Shown here in pieces: positions 1-7,081 of a stretch of DNA of 64,000 bases. Within the stretch, counting starts at the first letter, position 1. Every line of letters starts with the position of its first letter. Source of the stretch: Nocardia fluminea (GTDB taxonomy: Bacteria; Actinomycetota; Actinomycetes; Mycobacteriales; Mycobacteriaceae); assembly GCF_002846365.1 (NCBI RefSeq), contig NZ_PJMW01000002.1, positions 2,418,001-2,482,000 of the forward strand. Reading direction: 5' to 3'. A program made the position numbers and the translations under genes. Under the pieces are notes generated by a model. It worked only from the letters and a program-made list of their open reading frames with translations, was not told where the DNA came from and searched no databases.

Positions 1-128
1 TCTACGATGCCGGGTACCAGCTGGCTAGGATCGACGGCGACCGGATCACCCCGCTCGACCGTGCGAGGGCAGTGGCCGAGCTGGCGGTATCGACAGCCAA
101 TTTCGGTGTCCTCAAGCTGCCCGGTTAG
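1..128 (+). CDS. C-terminal fragment of an unidentified protein (runs off the left edge)
   Basis: An open frame enters the window at base 3 and ends at a TAG at 126-128, giving 41 residues (YDAGYQLARIDGD at the start, ANFGVLKLPG at the end). Codons are strongly GC3-biased, as in real genes here. The stop overlaps by 4 bp the stop of the convergent small gene at 125-289, typical of tightly packed convergent genes. Too little is visible to assign a family. It belongs to the integrative element whose right end lies near 8.77 kb. Confidence 0.55.
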   Translation, partial: YDAGYQLARIDGDRITPLDRARAVAELAVSTANFGVLKLPG

Positions 129-289
129 TAGCAGTCCGCACGATGAACCTCCTCGTCCTCCTCCTGGTTGCGGGTAGCGGCGGCGTCGGCGCGATCGGCG
201 AATCCTGAGGTCGCGGTCGATGAGTCAGGGTCGCGGTCCGCTGCGGCGATAATGCGGTCGGCGGACTCGCGGTCCATGTCCTTGCCCAT
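125..289 (-). CDS. Small acidic hypothetical protein (54 aa)
   Basis: A 54-residue protein beginning MGKDMDRESADRII and containing the stretch TSGFADRADAAATRNQ. The start is chosen because GGAAGG lies 8 nt upstream of the ATG, whereas the longer upstream frame is arginine/proline-rich non-coding-looking sequence. The pattern of a short acidic helix followed by an S-x-F-A-x-R-A-x-A-A repeat resembles small seed-maturation-like proteins that are common in actinobacteria; that comparison is from memory and tentative. No membrane segment or signal is visible. It lies convergent to the truncated gene at the left edge, within the integrative element. Its function is unknown. Confidence 0.5.
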   Translation of the reverse strand: MGKDMDRESADRIIAAADRDPDSSTATSGFADRADAAATRNQEEDEEVHRADCY

Positions 290-1137
290 GACGATCACCT
301 TCCAGATACGGGTTGCGGATGTGCCCACGTCCGGGAGCGTCATTGGTGAGGTTTCGGCCCCAGGCATGGGTGTACTGGTGGCGGTCTGCTTGGCCTGGAG
401 TCGAGGGTGCACGGCGTGTACCGGGAAAGCCTCGGTCGCCGTGATAACTGCCGTCGATGCGCCGACTCGCATCTTCGGGCAGTCGATCAACGTAGTGCCG
501 CCACGTTTCGAGGTGCGCCGACCGCCTGAGCGCACCTTGCCCGAGAAACGAAACCGTTGACGCCCGGCGGAAGGGCAGCGTCAACATCCCGTCCGTCCAG
601 TATCCGCCGTGCACCTCGGGCTCGCTAGTGCCCGCGTCGACGATGGACTTCGTCGTGTGTAGCGCTCAGCTCGGCCTCGAGCCGGGAGCCGAGGAACCGC
701 GTATCGACCTCGTACGCCTGGCGGCGTGAGCGGTGCAGTGCACTCTCTCGGGGTACGAGGCCGCACCGGGCACAACCACGCGCGAGGCATGGCTCAGTAG
801 AGCGGCGCTCTGCGCGCACTTTCGCCTGGTGGGCTCGCGGCGGTGTGGTTGCCCGCGGCGAGAACGCTTCACTTCGCAGACATGGTGTGCGGAGGGTGGC
901 CGAAATAGCGGTGTGAGTCGAATTCATCTCGCGCTGTTCGCATTCCGGAAGCTGACGAGCGGGATGCGGGCGTAGGAATTTGTTTTCACGTTCCGCTTGA
1001 CATCGGCCCTGGTATCGAGCGTCCATGGAAACGGGAACGACACGCCCCCGGGGATTTCGCCCCCGGTCGGTGTGGTTTCCGTCCCAACCGGGACGTCACC
1101 CGATTTCACCCGAACCCCATTGTTGGAGGGACCTGTC
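290..1137. other. Gene-poor stretch of the integrative element
   Basis: No convincing gene is seen in this 848-bp stretch: the open frames on both strands are arginine/proline-rich and lack ribosome binding sites. It contains one inverted repeat, GTTGACGC at 556-563 and GCGTCAAC at 578-585, a possible hairpin. A TTGACA hexamer at 997-1002 has no acceptable -10 partner. The sequence just before 1138 has a good ribosome binding site (TTGGAGGG) for the next gene. Confidence 0.4.
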
Positions 1138-1830
1138 ATGTCCAAAAGGAAGAACACCGCCACCGCGCGCCCGGCATCTGCCGGACCCGCCCCGGATACC
1201 GCTCCTGCCGCCCCGGACGGCGGTTCGGGGGCGGCGGGTGTGCCCGTACTGCGCACCGACAACGACCGGGCATTGTGGGCGGCGCTGGGCACCCATCCCG
1301 GCGGTGCCACCGCCGTGTTGGCAGCTGCGGCGGGGGTCAGTTTGTCGACCGCGCGGCGCGTGCTGTTGGGGTGGAAAACCGCTGGGGCCGTGCGGTCCCA
1401 CAGCGATGCAGCATCGCCCCGGGCCACCAAAACCTGGACCGCCGTCGAATCGGCCGCGCCCGTACCCGCCGGGCAGGAACCGGCCACCCCGGACCCGACC
1501 CCGGCCGATCCCGCCGCGCCGGATGTGGCGGTCGTTGCCTCCACGGGCGACGATCCCGCCGATCCGGCCCCGGTGACCCCGGCCCCGGACGATGACGCGG
1601 TAGCGGCCGAGCAGGAGTCGGTGGTGCGGTTGCCCGCCGGTGCGTTGCGGGGACAGGTCGAGGACTTCCTGCGCGATCACCCCGATGACGAGTACTCGCC
1701 GCATCAGATCGGCAAAGCGCTCGACCGTTCGGGCGGCGCGGTCCACAACGCCCTGCTCACCCTGACCAAGGCCGGGACCGCTCGCCAGACCAGCACGGCC
1801 CCTAAGCGATTCACCCTCGCCTCGGCCTGA
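1138..1830 (+). CDS. Protein with two winged-helix domains, integrative element
   Basis: A 230-residue protein; start ATG at 1138 is chosen because GGAGGG lies 7 nt upstream. Residues about 40-100 (DNDRALWAALGTHPGG, then VSLSTARRVLLGWKTAGAV) look like a winged helix, followed by a Pro/Ala/Asp-rich linker (about 105-160). A second winged helix occupies about 168-230 (YSPHQIGKALDRSGGAVHN, then LTLTKAGTARQ). The second domain is clearly homologous to the N-terminal domain of the AAA+ protein at 3264-4472 (shared pattern R-S-x-G-A-V-x-N-A-L). DNA binding in replication, partition or transfer of the element is inferred. No catalytic motif is visible. It is probably transcribed with the next gene at 1919. 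Confidence 0.75.
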   Translation: MSKRKNTATARPASAGPAPDTAPAAPDGGSGAAGVPVLRTDNDRALWAALGTHPGGATAVLAAAAGVSLSTARRVLLGWKTAGAVRSHSDAASPRATKTWTAVESAAPVPAGQEPATPDPTPADPAAPDVAVVASTGDDPADPAPVTPAPDDDAVAAEQESVVRLPAGALRGQVEDFLRDHPDDEYSPHQIGKALDRSGGAVHNALLTLTKAGTARQTSTAPKRFTLASA

Positions 1831-1918
1831 CTGGGCGATGCCGGTATCCCCGGAGTACCTAGCTCCGGGGAGCCCGGCACCGCTCCCACAATCTATCTCT
1901 TTCGAAAGGTGCTCGACC

Positions 1919-2371
1919 ATGTTCATCACCCCTTCCCCTTCGGCTGTCATCGCAGCGGAGCTACACCGTGTGTTCGTCAGTTCTCCCCATGCCGCCGACA
2001 GCCTCGAGCTGTGGCTGGCGGTCGCGGCCGAGGCCGAACGCGCGCTCGGTGTGTTCGTCCCTCCGGCGTTGGTGCCGTGGGTGCCGATTTTCGTGCGCTA
2101 CCGGCTGTTGCGTACCGAGGGCGAGTTCTTCCCGTTCACCGGTTCGACCCGGATCATGACCGGACCACTCGCGGGCACTACCTACACCAGCCTCGACCAC
2201 GCCGCCCACGCGGTCGTCGGCGCGACCCCGGTCGCGTTGCCACCCTTTGCTCGGCGCGATGAGGTGACCGACACGACCGACGTGCGTAGGCCGTTGCCGT
2301 CGTGGCGGTTCCGGGCCACCGGTACCCAGGCCGCGAAAACACCGCGCACTGTGCCCCCGCTCCTCTCCTGA
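1919..2371 (+). CDS. Hypothetical protein of the integrative element (150 aa)
   Basis: A 150-residue protein starting MFITPSPSAVIAAELHRV; the ATG at 1919 has GAAAGGTG 7 nt upstream, so the longer frame back to 1838 is not used. The N-terminal half is helical and Ala-rich (AADSLELWLAVAAEAERALG), the middle is more hydrophobic (VPWVPIFVRYRLL), and the C-terminus is Arg/Pro-rich and probably disordered. No signal peptide, membrane helix or catalytic motif is recognised, and the family is not recognised. It follows the winged-helix gene by 88 bp on the same strand and is followed by a strong hairpin at 2395-2431, so the two genes probably form one transcription unit. Confidence 0.65.
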   Translation: MFITPSPSAVIAAELHRVFVSSPHAADSLELWLAVAAEAERALGVFVPPALVPWVPIFVRYRLLRTEGEFFPFTGSTRIMTGPLAGTTYTSLDHAAHAVVGATPVALPPFARRDEVTDTTDVRRPLPSWRFRATGTQAAKTPRTVPPLLS

Positions 2372-2394
2372 CCCGCCTACACGCTGACACGGCC

Positions 2395-2431
2395 GGTGTG
2401 GCCGAGTGATTGCCATTCGCTCGGCCACACC
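2395..2431 (+). terminator. Hairpin with a perfect 12-bp stem, candidate terminator
   Basis: GGTGTGGCCGAG (2395-2406) is perfectly complementary to CTCGGCCACACC (2420-2431) with a 13-nt loop. It lies 23 bp after the stop of the gene at 1919-2371. There is no U-tract, which is common for actinobacterial hairpin terminators. Confidence 0.65.
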
Positions 2432-2835
2432 GACCATTGCTTTGTGCGTGGGCGGTGCGGGGCTATAGGGTGCCGTCGATGGCAGTCCCCGAGCCGGTCC
2501 GCGCAATTCATTTGAGGCCGCTATTTGCCTTTCTGGAAATTCCTACCGGCCGGGGACAACGTTCTCTTTATGCCAATAAGAGGCAGGGTGGAATTGCCGC
2601 CACCTCGTGTGGATATATTCGACCCTTTTCACTCGCGAGACCTTTTTCGCAAGTGCCGGTTTCGGATATTGGCGAGCGCCGTGATCGTGCTTTCGGGATT
2701 TCGCCGAACGGTGCCGGTTTGCCGTCTCCGGCGTGGTCAATTGGTGGGGCATCGCATGGGGATACTGGTGGGGTTACGTGTGGACCGGTCAAAAGGCCCC
2801 ACCTCGGCGCGGCGTATCCGCAGGCCAGGGGGCAT

Positions 2836-2851
2836 ATATCCGCGCGGATAT
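2836..2851. promoter_or_regulatory. Perfect 16-bp palindrome
   Basis: ATATCCGC at 2836-2843 is followed directly by its reverse complement GCGGATAT at 2844-2851. It lies 12 bp before a second inverted repeat. Two such sites this close in a gene-free stretch suggest a protein-binding control or origin region. Confidence 0.5.
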
Positions 2852-2863
2852 CACCCGGGATTA

Positions 2864-2885
2864 TCTATACATCAAAGTGTATAGA
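2864..2885. promoter_or_regulatory. Inverted repeat with 8-bp arms, operator-like
   Basis: TCTATACA (2864-2871) and TGTATAGA (2878-2885) are perfect reverse complements with a 6-nt spacer. The 14-bp centre-to-centre spacing of the arms would suit a dimeric helix-turn-helix protein. The right arm includes a TATAGA -10-like hexamer on the plus strand. Confidence 0.5.
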
Positions 2886-3240
2886 CATAGGTTGGCGGGG
2901 GTGTGCTGGCTGTCCTGGCAGGTCGGCGGGTGCCTGTTCCGGTGTCCCGGTCTGGTGTGTCCGGTCGTGTTCTCGTTCCGGTCTGTCGGATGTCTATCTT
3001 TTTACTGCCGGGCCTGGTTGCGTGTTTGTCGGTGCCGGAGTCGATGTTTGTGCGCGTTTCATTCAATTCTTGCGTTGTCGAATGCGTGGGCTCGCGGACG
3101 GATTTATTGGAATTGGCGCATTTTCGGGGTTGTGAGCCTGTGGTGAGTCGAGCTAGCGTCGAGTCGTTCCCGAATTCGATCGGGGACATTCACCGAATTC
3201 CCGTTAACGCCGTTGATGGCGTGAGCCCTATGCGAATAGG

Positions 3241-3254
3241 CTCGAATGTTCGAG
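3241..3254 (+). promoter_or_regulatory. Palindrome overlapping the ribosome binding site of the AAA+ gene
   Basis: CTCGAA (3241-3246) and TTCGAG (3249-3254) are inverted around TG. The right arm overlaps the GAGGAG ribosome binding site at 3252-3257 of the gene starting at 3264. It could be a repressor site or a small RNA hairpin limiting translation. Confidence 0.45.
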
Positions 3255-3263
3255 GAGATCGAA

Positions 3264-4472
3264 ATGACTGTTACTGCCACTGCTGCCGCTTCCACTGCCG
3301 CGCCTCGTCTGGGAAACGGGGAATTGCGGAGCATGGTCGCGGAAGTCCTCGCCGGGGACCCGGCGGCGGAGTTCGGGCCGCGTGATGTCGCGAAAATCCT
3401 GGGCCGGTCCTCCGGCGCTGTCGGCAACGCGCTGAAAGCTCTCGCCGCTGCCGGGCTGGCCGAACAGTGCGGCGACAAGCCGTTGCGGTTCCGGGCCACC
3501 GCCGACACCGCCACCGCAACCGACGCCTCCGGTACCGCGACCCCCGCCCCCGCCCCGGCTACCGGTGCCCCGCGCCGCCGCGCAGCATCCAAACCCGCCC
3601 CGGCCACCGCGCCCACGGCGGCCCCGACCGCTGCCACGCGCGCGCCGCGCCGCCGGGGAGCCCCGGCCCCGGTACCCATGCCGGTTCCGGCGGCCCCGAA
3701 GGTGCGGGCGGGCGGGCAGGAGTACCGGGTGCGTGAGCTGGGTGGGCGTGCCGATGTCGAGGTGCTGGCCGCGATGCGTGAGGCCGGGCTGGCGGTGCTG
3801 CTCTACGGACCTCGCGGTGCCGGTCGATCGGCGTTGGTGCGGGCCGCTCACGGCGAGGTGGTGACGATGCACGGCGCAGAGGCCCTCACGGTCGCGCAGG
3901 TGGTGGGCGAGGCGGTGCCCGACCCGGACGGCACCGTGGTTTTCGCCGAGGGACCTTTGGTGCGGGCGATGCGCGAGGGCGCGGTGTTGTTCGTCGATGA
4001 CGTGGCCGGGCTGTCGGGGGCGGTGCTGGAGGTGGTGGTGGCCGCGATGGAAGGCCGCCGCGAGATCGTGGTGCCCGGCAACGGTGGTGAGGTGGTCAAA
4101 GCCGCGCCGGGGTTCGCGGTGGTGGCCGGGCTCGACGCCACGGTCCTGCCGGAAGCACTCGCCGCCCGGTTCGCGTTGCGGGTGGTGGTGGGCTCCGATG
4201 ACGAGCTCGCCGAAGCGCTCGGGGCTGATCCGGGTGTGGTGCGGGTGGCGCGGGAGCTGGCCTCGCGCCGCGACGCGGGCGAGGCGGGGTGGGTGCCGCC
4301 GCTGCGGGAACTGATGAACTTCGCGGTGATCGCCGCCGCGACCGACACCGCCACCGCTGCGGTGAATCTGATCGGTGCCGCCCCGGTAGCCGAGCGCGCG
4401 CTCGTGGCCGAGGTGGTAGGCAGCGTGTTCGGCACCGGCGGCGCGGTGCTGGCGCTGGGCGGCTGCCTGTGA
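3264..4472 (+). CDS. Winged-helix / AAA+ ATPase fusion protein
   Basis: A 402-residue protein; ATG at 3264 is chosen because GAGGAG lies 6 nt upstream, better than the in-frame ATG at 3246. Residues about 12-75 are a winged helix homologous to the C-terminal domain of the protein at 1138-1830. Residues 80-150 are an Ala/Pro/Arg-rich linker. The rest is an AAA+ module of the MoxR/AAA_5 type with Walker A GPRGAGRSAL at about 182, Walker B VLFVDDVAGL at about 241-250 and a sensor-like region GFAVVAGLDATVLPEAL. Members of this AAA+ group remodel protein complexes; here the DNA-binding domain suggests action on element DNA, such as replication or mobilisation. The exact role is unknown. Confidence 0.8.
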   Translation: MTVTATAAASTAAPRLGNGELRSMVAEVLAGDPAAEFGPRDVAKILGRSSGAVGNALKALAAAGLAEQCGDKPLRFRATADTATATDASGTATPAPAPATGAPRRRAASKPAPATAPTAAPTAATRAPRRRGAPAPVPMPVPAAPKVRAGGQEYRVRELGGRADVEVLAAMREAGLAVLLYGPRGAGRSALVRAAHGEVVTMHGAEALTVAQVVGEAVPDPDGTVVFAEGPLVRAMREGAVLFVDDVAGLSGAVLEVVVAAMEGRREIVVPGNGGEVVKAAPGFAVVAGLDATVLPEALAARFALRVVVGSDDELAEALGADPGVVRVARELASRRDAGEAGWVPPLRELMNFAVIAAATDTATAAVNLIGAAPVAERALVAEVVGSVFGTGGAVLALGGCL

Positions 4473-4543
4473 CTCCGACGACTCCGACACTGGGGTGAAC
4501 ATAGTTCGGGCTCGCCGCGACACATTGTCGCGGTGAGCCCGAA

Positions 4544-5236
4544 GTGGTTTCCCGTTCCCGGTTAAACCCCCGCTACGGATTCGACTCGAACCAGCGGCGG
4601 TCGTCGTCCGACGCCCGCTCCACCTATGCGCGTCGGCGCATTCGAATCGGGTGGCCCGATGAGTTCACTGAGTCGTGCCCGGCCAGGTGCCGGATCGATG
4701 TGTCGGTCGAGGAGGTCAAGGGCGGTGTTCGTCTTCGGAATGTGGTGGGAATTGTTCCGCTGCTGCCCGGGTGCGACGAGTTGACCGAGGTGCAGATCAG
4801 CGATTCGGTGCGCACACATGTCGAGGACCGGCGGGCCGTGGGTTTGCCGGATCTGGTAGCGGATGAGATTCGTGCTCAGATGGTGGGGGACGCCGATATG
4901 GAGGGCATGTACTCGGCGATTTACGAGCTGTCGACACGGGGCCGATGGCTTTGGGTTGTGCTGCTCGAGTGCGGTAGTTGCCGTCATGGCGGCAGACGGA
5001 CTCGCCCGCGCACCGCGATTGCCAGGTCGGTCGCGGGACGTGCCCCACGTGGGGCACGTGGGGCACGTAGCGGCTGGCCTGTCGGCGGGCGCGGGGCCGT
5101 ACCGCACCCGGACACGGCCGTGTGTGGCTGTGTTCGGTGGCGGATGTCTACCAGTCGGTGGGCGGCTGAGGGGGTGGCGCGGCCAGCAGGGTGGCCCGCC
5201 GCGAGGGCATGGCCTGCTGGTCCGGGTCGGTGGTGA
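4544..5236 (+). CDS. Possible hypothetical gene; coding-like only to about 4990
   Basis: The frame shows believable codon use and protein character between about 4640 and 4990 (for example IDVSVEEVKGGVRL, LTEVQISDSVRTHVED, VADEIRAQMVGDADMEGMY). After that it degenerates into Arg/Gly-rich sequence that runs 89 bp into the 3' end of the opposite-strand replication-relaxation gene. No good ribosome binding site is found for the ATG at 4544; in-frame GTG codons near 4700 are alternatives. Either this is a gene with a frameshift near its end, or a remnant. No family is recognised. Confidence 0.3.
   Translation: MVSRSRLNPRYGFDSNQRRSSSDARSTYARRRIRIGWPDEFTESCPARCRIDVSVEEVKGGVRLRNVVGIVPLLPGCDELTEVQISDSVRTHVEDRRAVGLPDLVADEIRAQMVGDADMEGMYSAIYELSTRGRWLWVVLLECGSCRHGGRRTRPRTAIARSVAGRAPRGARGARSGWPVGGRGAVPHPDTAVCGCVRWRMSTSRWAAEGVARPAGWPAARAWPAGPGRW
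5038..5059. promoter_or_regulatory. Perfect 22-bp palindrome plus direct repeat
   Basis: ACGTGCCCCAC (5038-5048) is followed immediately by its reverse complement GTGGGGCACGT (5049-5059). The right half-site GTGGGGCAC is then repeated directly at 5058-5066. A second perfect palindrome, ACACGGCCGTGT, lies at 5112-5123. These sit within 110 bp of the 3' end of the replication-relaxation gene (stop at 5148), in otherwise gene-free sequence. They could be a bidirectional terminator, a partition or transfer site, or an operator. Confidence 0.55.
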
Positions 5237-6134
5237 GCATGGCACGCGGCCACCCCGCGGCGAGGCGATGCAGCGGGAGACGGGTGGCGGTGGAGGTGTG
5301 CAGCGGTAGCCAGACCGGTGCGGCGGGGCCGGGCGGTGTGAGCCCGGGCAGGAGCTCGGCGGTGGCGGTGGCCAGGGGCACCGCCTCGGGATCGGGCAGG
5401 CTCTGCCAAGCCTGCGCGAGGACGGCGCGCACGCGTGCCTCGCGGGCGCTGGTCGGTTCCCACCACAGGACCGGGGTGACGGTACCGGTGGTGCGGGCGA
5501 GTTCGTCGTACCCGTGCAGCATGGTTGCGACCCGGGCCGCTGTGGTGGGGGGCTCGTAGACGAGGAAGAAGTCCAGACTCGCCTCGGGGTGGGTGTATCG
5601 GCCGAAGGCGTCGGGGTCGGCGAGGTCTCCCCACAGGCGCTGGCAACGCGACCTGGACCACCACCGCGACACGTGTGCTCCGTGGCCGGGTTCGGTGATC
5701 AGGGCGGTGAACCAGCCGTTCACCGCGACCGTGCGGTTCAGGTGCAGGGCGTGGGCGACCGTGAGGGTGTGTTGATGGTTGTAGCCGAGCTCACGTGACC
5801 TCACGCCGGCCTCGGCCGCGAGGATCGAGGCTCCGTTCGGGGCGAGGGTCCAGTGGTGTGGGGCGCTGCCTCGCTGACGCAGGGGACGGAACCGTTCCAG
5901 GACCCGGTACTCGTAGAGGATCGCCAGGCGGCGGCGGGCGATCTTGACGGTCGGGAACGCCAACGCGGCGAGCTGGTCGGTGGTCAGCACCCGGTGCTCG
6001 TGGACCATCCGCAGTATCCAGCGGTCACGCCCGGTCAACGGTGGCACCGCCGAAACCGGGACCCGAGCCCGCGACGGTGGCTTGTTCGGGCGCGGGGCGC
6101 GGGAGTCGGCTTGCCGGTCAGGACGCGAAATCAT
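5148..6134 (-). CDS. Replication-relaxation family protein
   Basis: A 328-residue protein whose N-terminal half matches the replication-relaxation family: VPPLTGRDRWILRMVHEHRV, LTTDQLAALAF, RRLAILYEYRVLERF, then GSAPHHWTLAPNGASILAA. This is a winged-helix-like DNA-binding region found on actinobacterial plasmids and integrative elements. The C-terminal half (FTALITEPGHGAHVSRWWSR, LDFFLVYEPP, DELARTTG, TPVLWWEP) resembles a degenerate nuclease-like fold in this family. The ATG at 6134 is preceded by AAAGG; a GTG nine bases upstream (6143) is an alternative start. The gene lies downstream of the 11-bp repeats at 6349-6420 and is the best candidate for the element's replication or relaxation function. 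It is a family-level call; the biochemical activity is not known to me. Confidence 0.8.
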   Translation of the reverse strand: MISRPDRQADSRAPRPNKPPSRARVPVSAVPPLTGRDRWILRMVHEHRVLTTDQLAALAFPTVKIARRRLAILYEYRVLERFRPLRQRGSAPHHWTLAPNGASILAAEAGVRSRELGYNHQHTLTVAHALHLNRTVAVNGWFTALITEPGHGAHVSRWWSRSRCQRLWGDLADPDAFGRYTHPEASLDFFLVYEPPTTAARVATMLHGYDELARTTGTVTPVLWWEPTSAREARVRAVLAQAWQSLPDPEAVPLATATAELLPGLTPPGPAAPVWLPLHTSTATRLPLHRLAAGWPRAMLTTDPDQQAMPSRRATLLAAPPPQPPTDW

Positions 6135-6614
6135 CGAGGACACCAACCTTTCACGGGAACAGGCGAACCCTCCAGGACAGCGCACACCCACACCCGAACC
6201 GCCTCCACACCACACCCGCATCGCCTCCGGACCACACCCAGACCACCTCCGCGCCCGTGCCCGCTACCTCACGGCAATCAGGGCAAGGCTGCCTCGTGGC
6301 TTCGGCCGGTCCACTCGCACGCCGAAAACTGCTGTCGGTGAGCTGGGAGGATAGGTCGCGGATAGGTTTTGGATAGAGTCCGGATAGACCCAGGATATGA
6401 ACCGGATATGTTCCAGATATGGTGCGACAGAGACGAATCCGACCCGAGCAAACCCACCGGAACTCTGGGAGTGAGGTTTTCGTCACACGAGGCGCTCGGT
6501 GCCGTCGATCGGTATGAAATCGTGTCCTGATTTGGTGTCCAGAAACGGCGTTTTTTCCGGAAGTAAGCGAGTGCAGGACCGAACTCGCTCACACCACTTT
6601 CGGAAAGGCCCGCC
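6135..6614. other. Upstream control region of the replication-relaxation gene
   Basis: No gene is supported here. It contains the seven 11-bp-spaced repeats at 6349-6420, an AT-richer segment to about 6560, and a promoter-like segment near 6534-6550 that is partly repeated at 6765-6782 ahead of the next intact gene. Minus-strand open frames across this interval are shadows. Confidence 0.45.
6349..6420. repeat. Seven direct repeats with exact 11-bp period (iteron-like)
   Basis: The core GGATAG or GGATAT starts at 6349, 6360, 6371, 6382, 6393 and 6404, and a variant AGATAT starts at 6415; every step is exactly 11 bp. The first four units end in G (GGATAG), the last three in T (GGATAT, GGATAT, AGATAT). 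Eleven base pairs is close to one helical turn, so all cores face the same side of the DNA, as in iterons bound by a replication initiator or an array bound by a regulator. The array lies 215 bp upstream of the replication-relaxation gene start. Confidence 0.8.
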
Positions 6615-6760
6615 GTGCCCGACACCCCCACACCATCGCCCCTGGATCGTGAGCGCCCCTGTGGTGCCGCTGGACCCCGAACGCATCGACGCGACTCACA
6701 CCGTTGACGCGGCCCGCCACTGCCGTGCTCGCGCGCCCGGTGTGACGAACTCCCATGCGG
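6615..6760 (+). pseudogene. Frameshifted copy of the small gene at 6842
   Basis: GTG at 6615, with GGAAAGG upstream, opens a frame reading VPDTPTPSPLDRERP and then loses similarity at a CCCC run. Shifting one base restores PVVPLDPERIDA, matching PVVVPLDPERIEH of the intact protein at 6842-7072. The upstream segment 6534-6550 also resembles 6765-6782. The simplest reading is a tandem duplication of about 230 bp whose first copy has acquired a +1 frameshift. The 3' boundary is approximate. Confidence 0.5.
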
Positions 6761-6841
6761 GACCGGTGTCCCGAAATCGCGGTTTCGTCGCCAGTAGACA
6801 AGTACACCCGTTCTCTGCCCGACCGTCAGGAGCCACCCGCC

Positions 6842-7072
6842 ATGACTGGACGCAACACCGAACCCGACCCGCCCGCCCGCGAGGGTGACCGGCCCGTCGT
6901 CGTGCCGTTGGACCCGGAACGGATCGAGCACTGGCGTGGAGTCGTCGCCGACTGGGAACCCCTCGATCGCACCCAGCTCGACGGGATCGCCGCGATCCTG
7001 GACCGGGTCCGGGCACGGAAACGGGCCGCCACCGACCGTGACGACCCGCACCAGTACCCCCACGCCGCCTAG
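6842..7072 (+). CDS. Small hypothetical protein (76 aa) of the integrative element
   Basis: A 76-residue protein (MTGRNTEPDPPAREGDRP, VVVPLDPERIEHWRGVV, LDRTQLDGIAAILDRVRARK). AGGAG lies about 9 nt upstream of the ATG. The N-terminus is Pro/Asp-rich and the C-terminal 45 residues look helical. It sits between the replication-relaxation module and the integrase, convergent with the latter (stops 10 bp apart). A broken tandem copy precedes it. The family is not recognised; a small DNA-binding or recombination directionality role is possible but unsupported. Confidence 0.65.
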   Translation: MTGRNTEPDPPAREGDRPVVVPLDPERIEHWRGVVADWEPLDRTQLDGIAAILDRVRARKRAATDRDDPHQYPHAA

Positions 7073-7081
7073 CGGCCCTCC

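Larger units (their letters stand above)
2372..3263. other. AT-richer intergenic region with palindromes
   Basis: No gene is supported in this 892-bp interval; open frames on both strands are short, Cys/Trp/Arg-rich and lack ribosome binding sites. The sequence is visibly richer in A and T than its surroundings. It holds the terminator hairpin at 2395-2431, two palindromes at 2836-2885, and a palindrome at 3241-3254 overlapping the ribosome binding site of the AAA+ gene. A control region, replication origin or transfer origin would fit; none is proven. Confidence 0.45.

Noticed and set aside
997..1002. A -35 box TTGACA as promoter for the 1138 gene
   Set aside because: No TAnnnT-type -10 sequence occurs 16-19 bp downstream; TATCGA is only 9 bp away.
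6349..6420. CRISPR array
   Set aside because: The units are 6-bp cores at an 11-bp period with no 25-40-bp repeats or unique spacers, and no cas genes are nearby.
6278..7063. A 261-codon minus-strand open frame across the iteron region
   Set aside because: It runs through the 11-bp repeats and both copies of the small plus-strand gene in antisense, and has no family resemblance or ribosome binding site.
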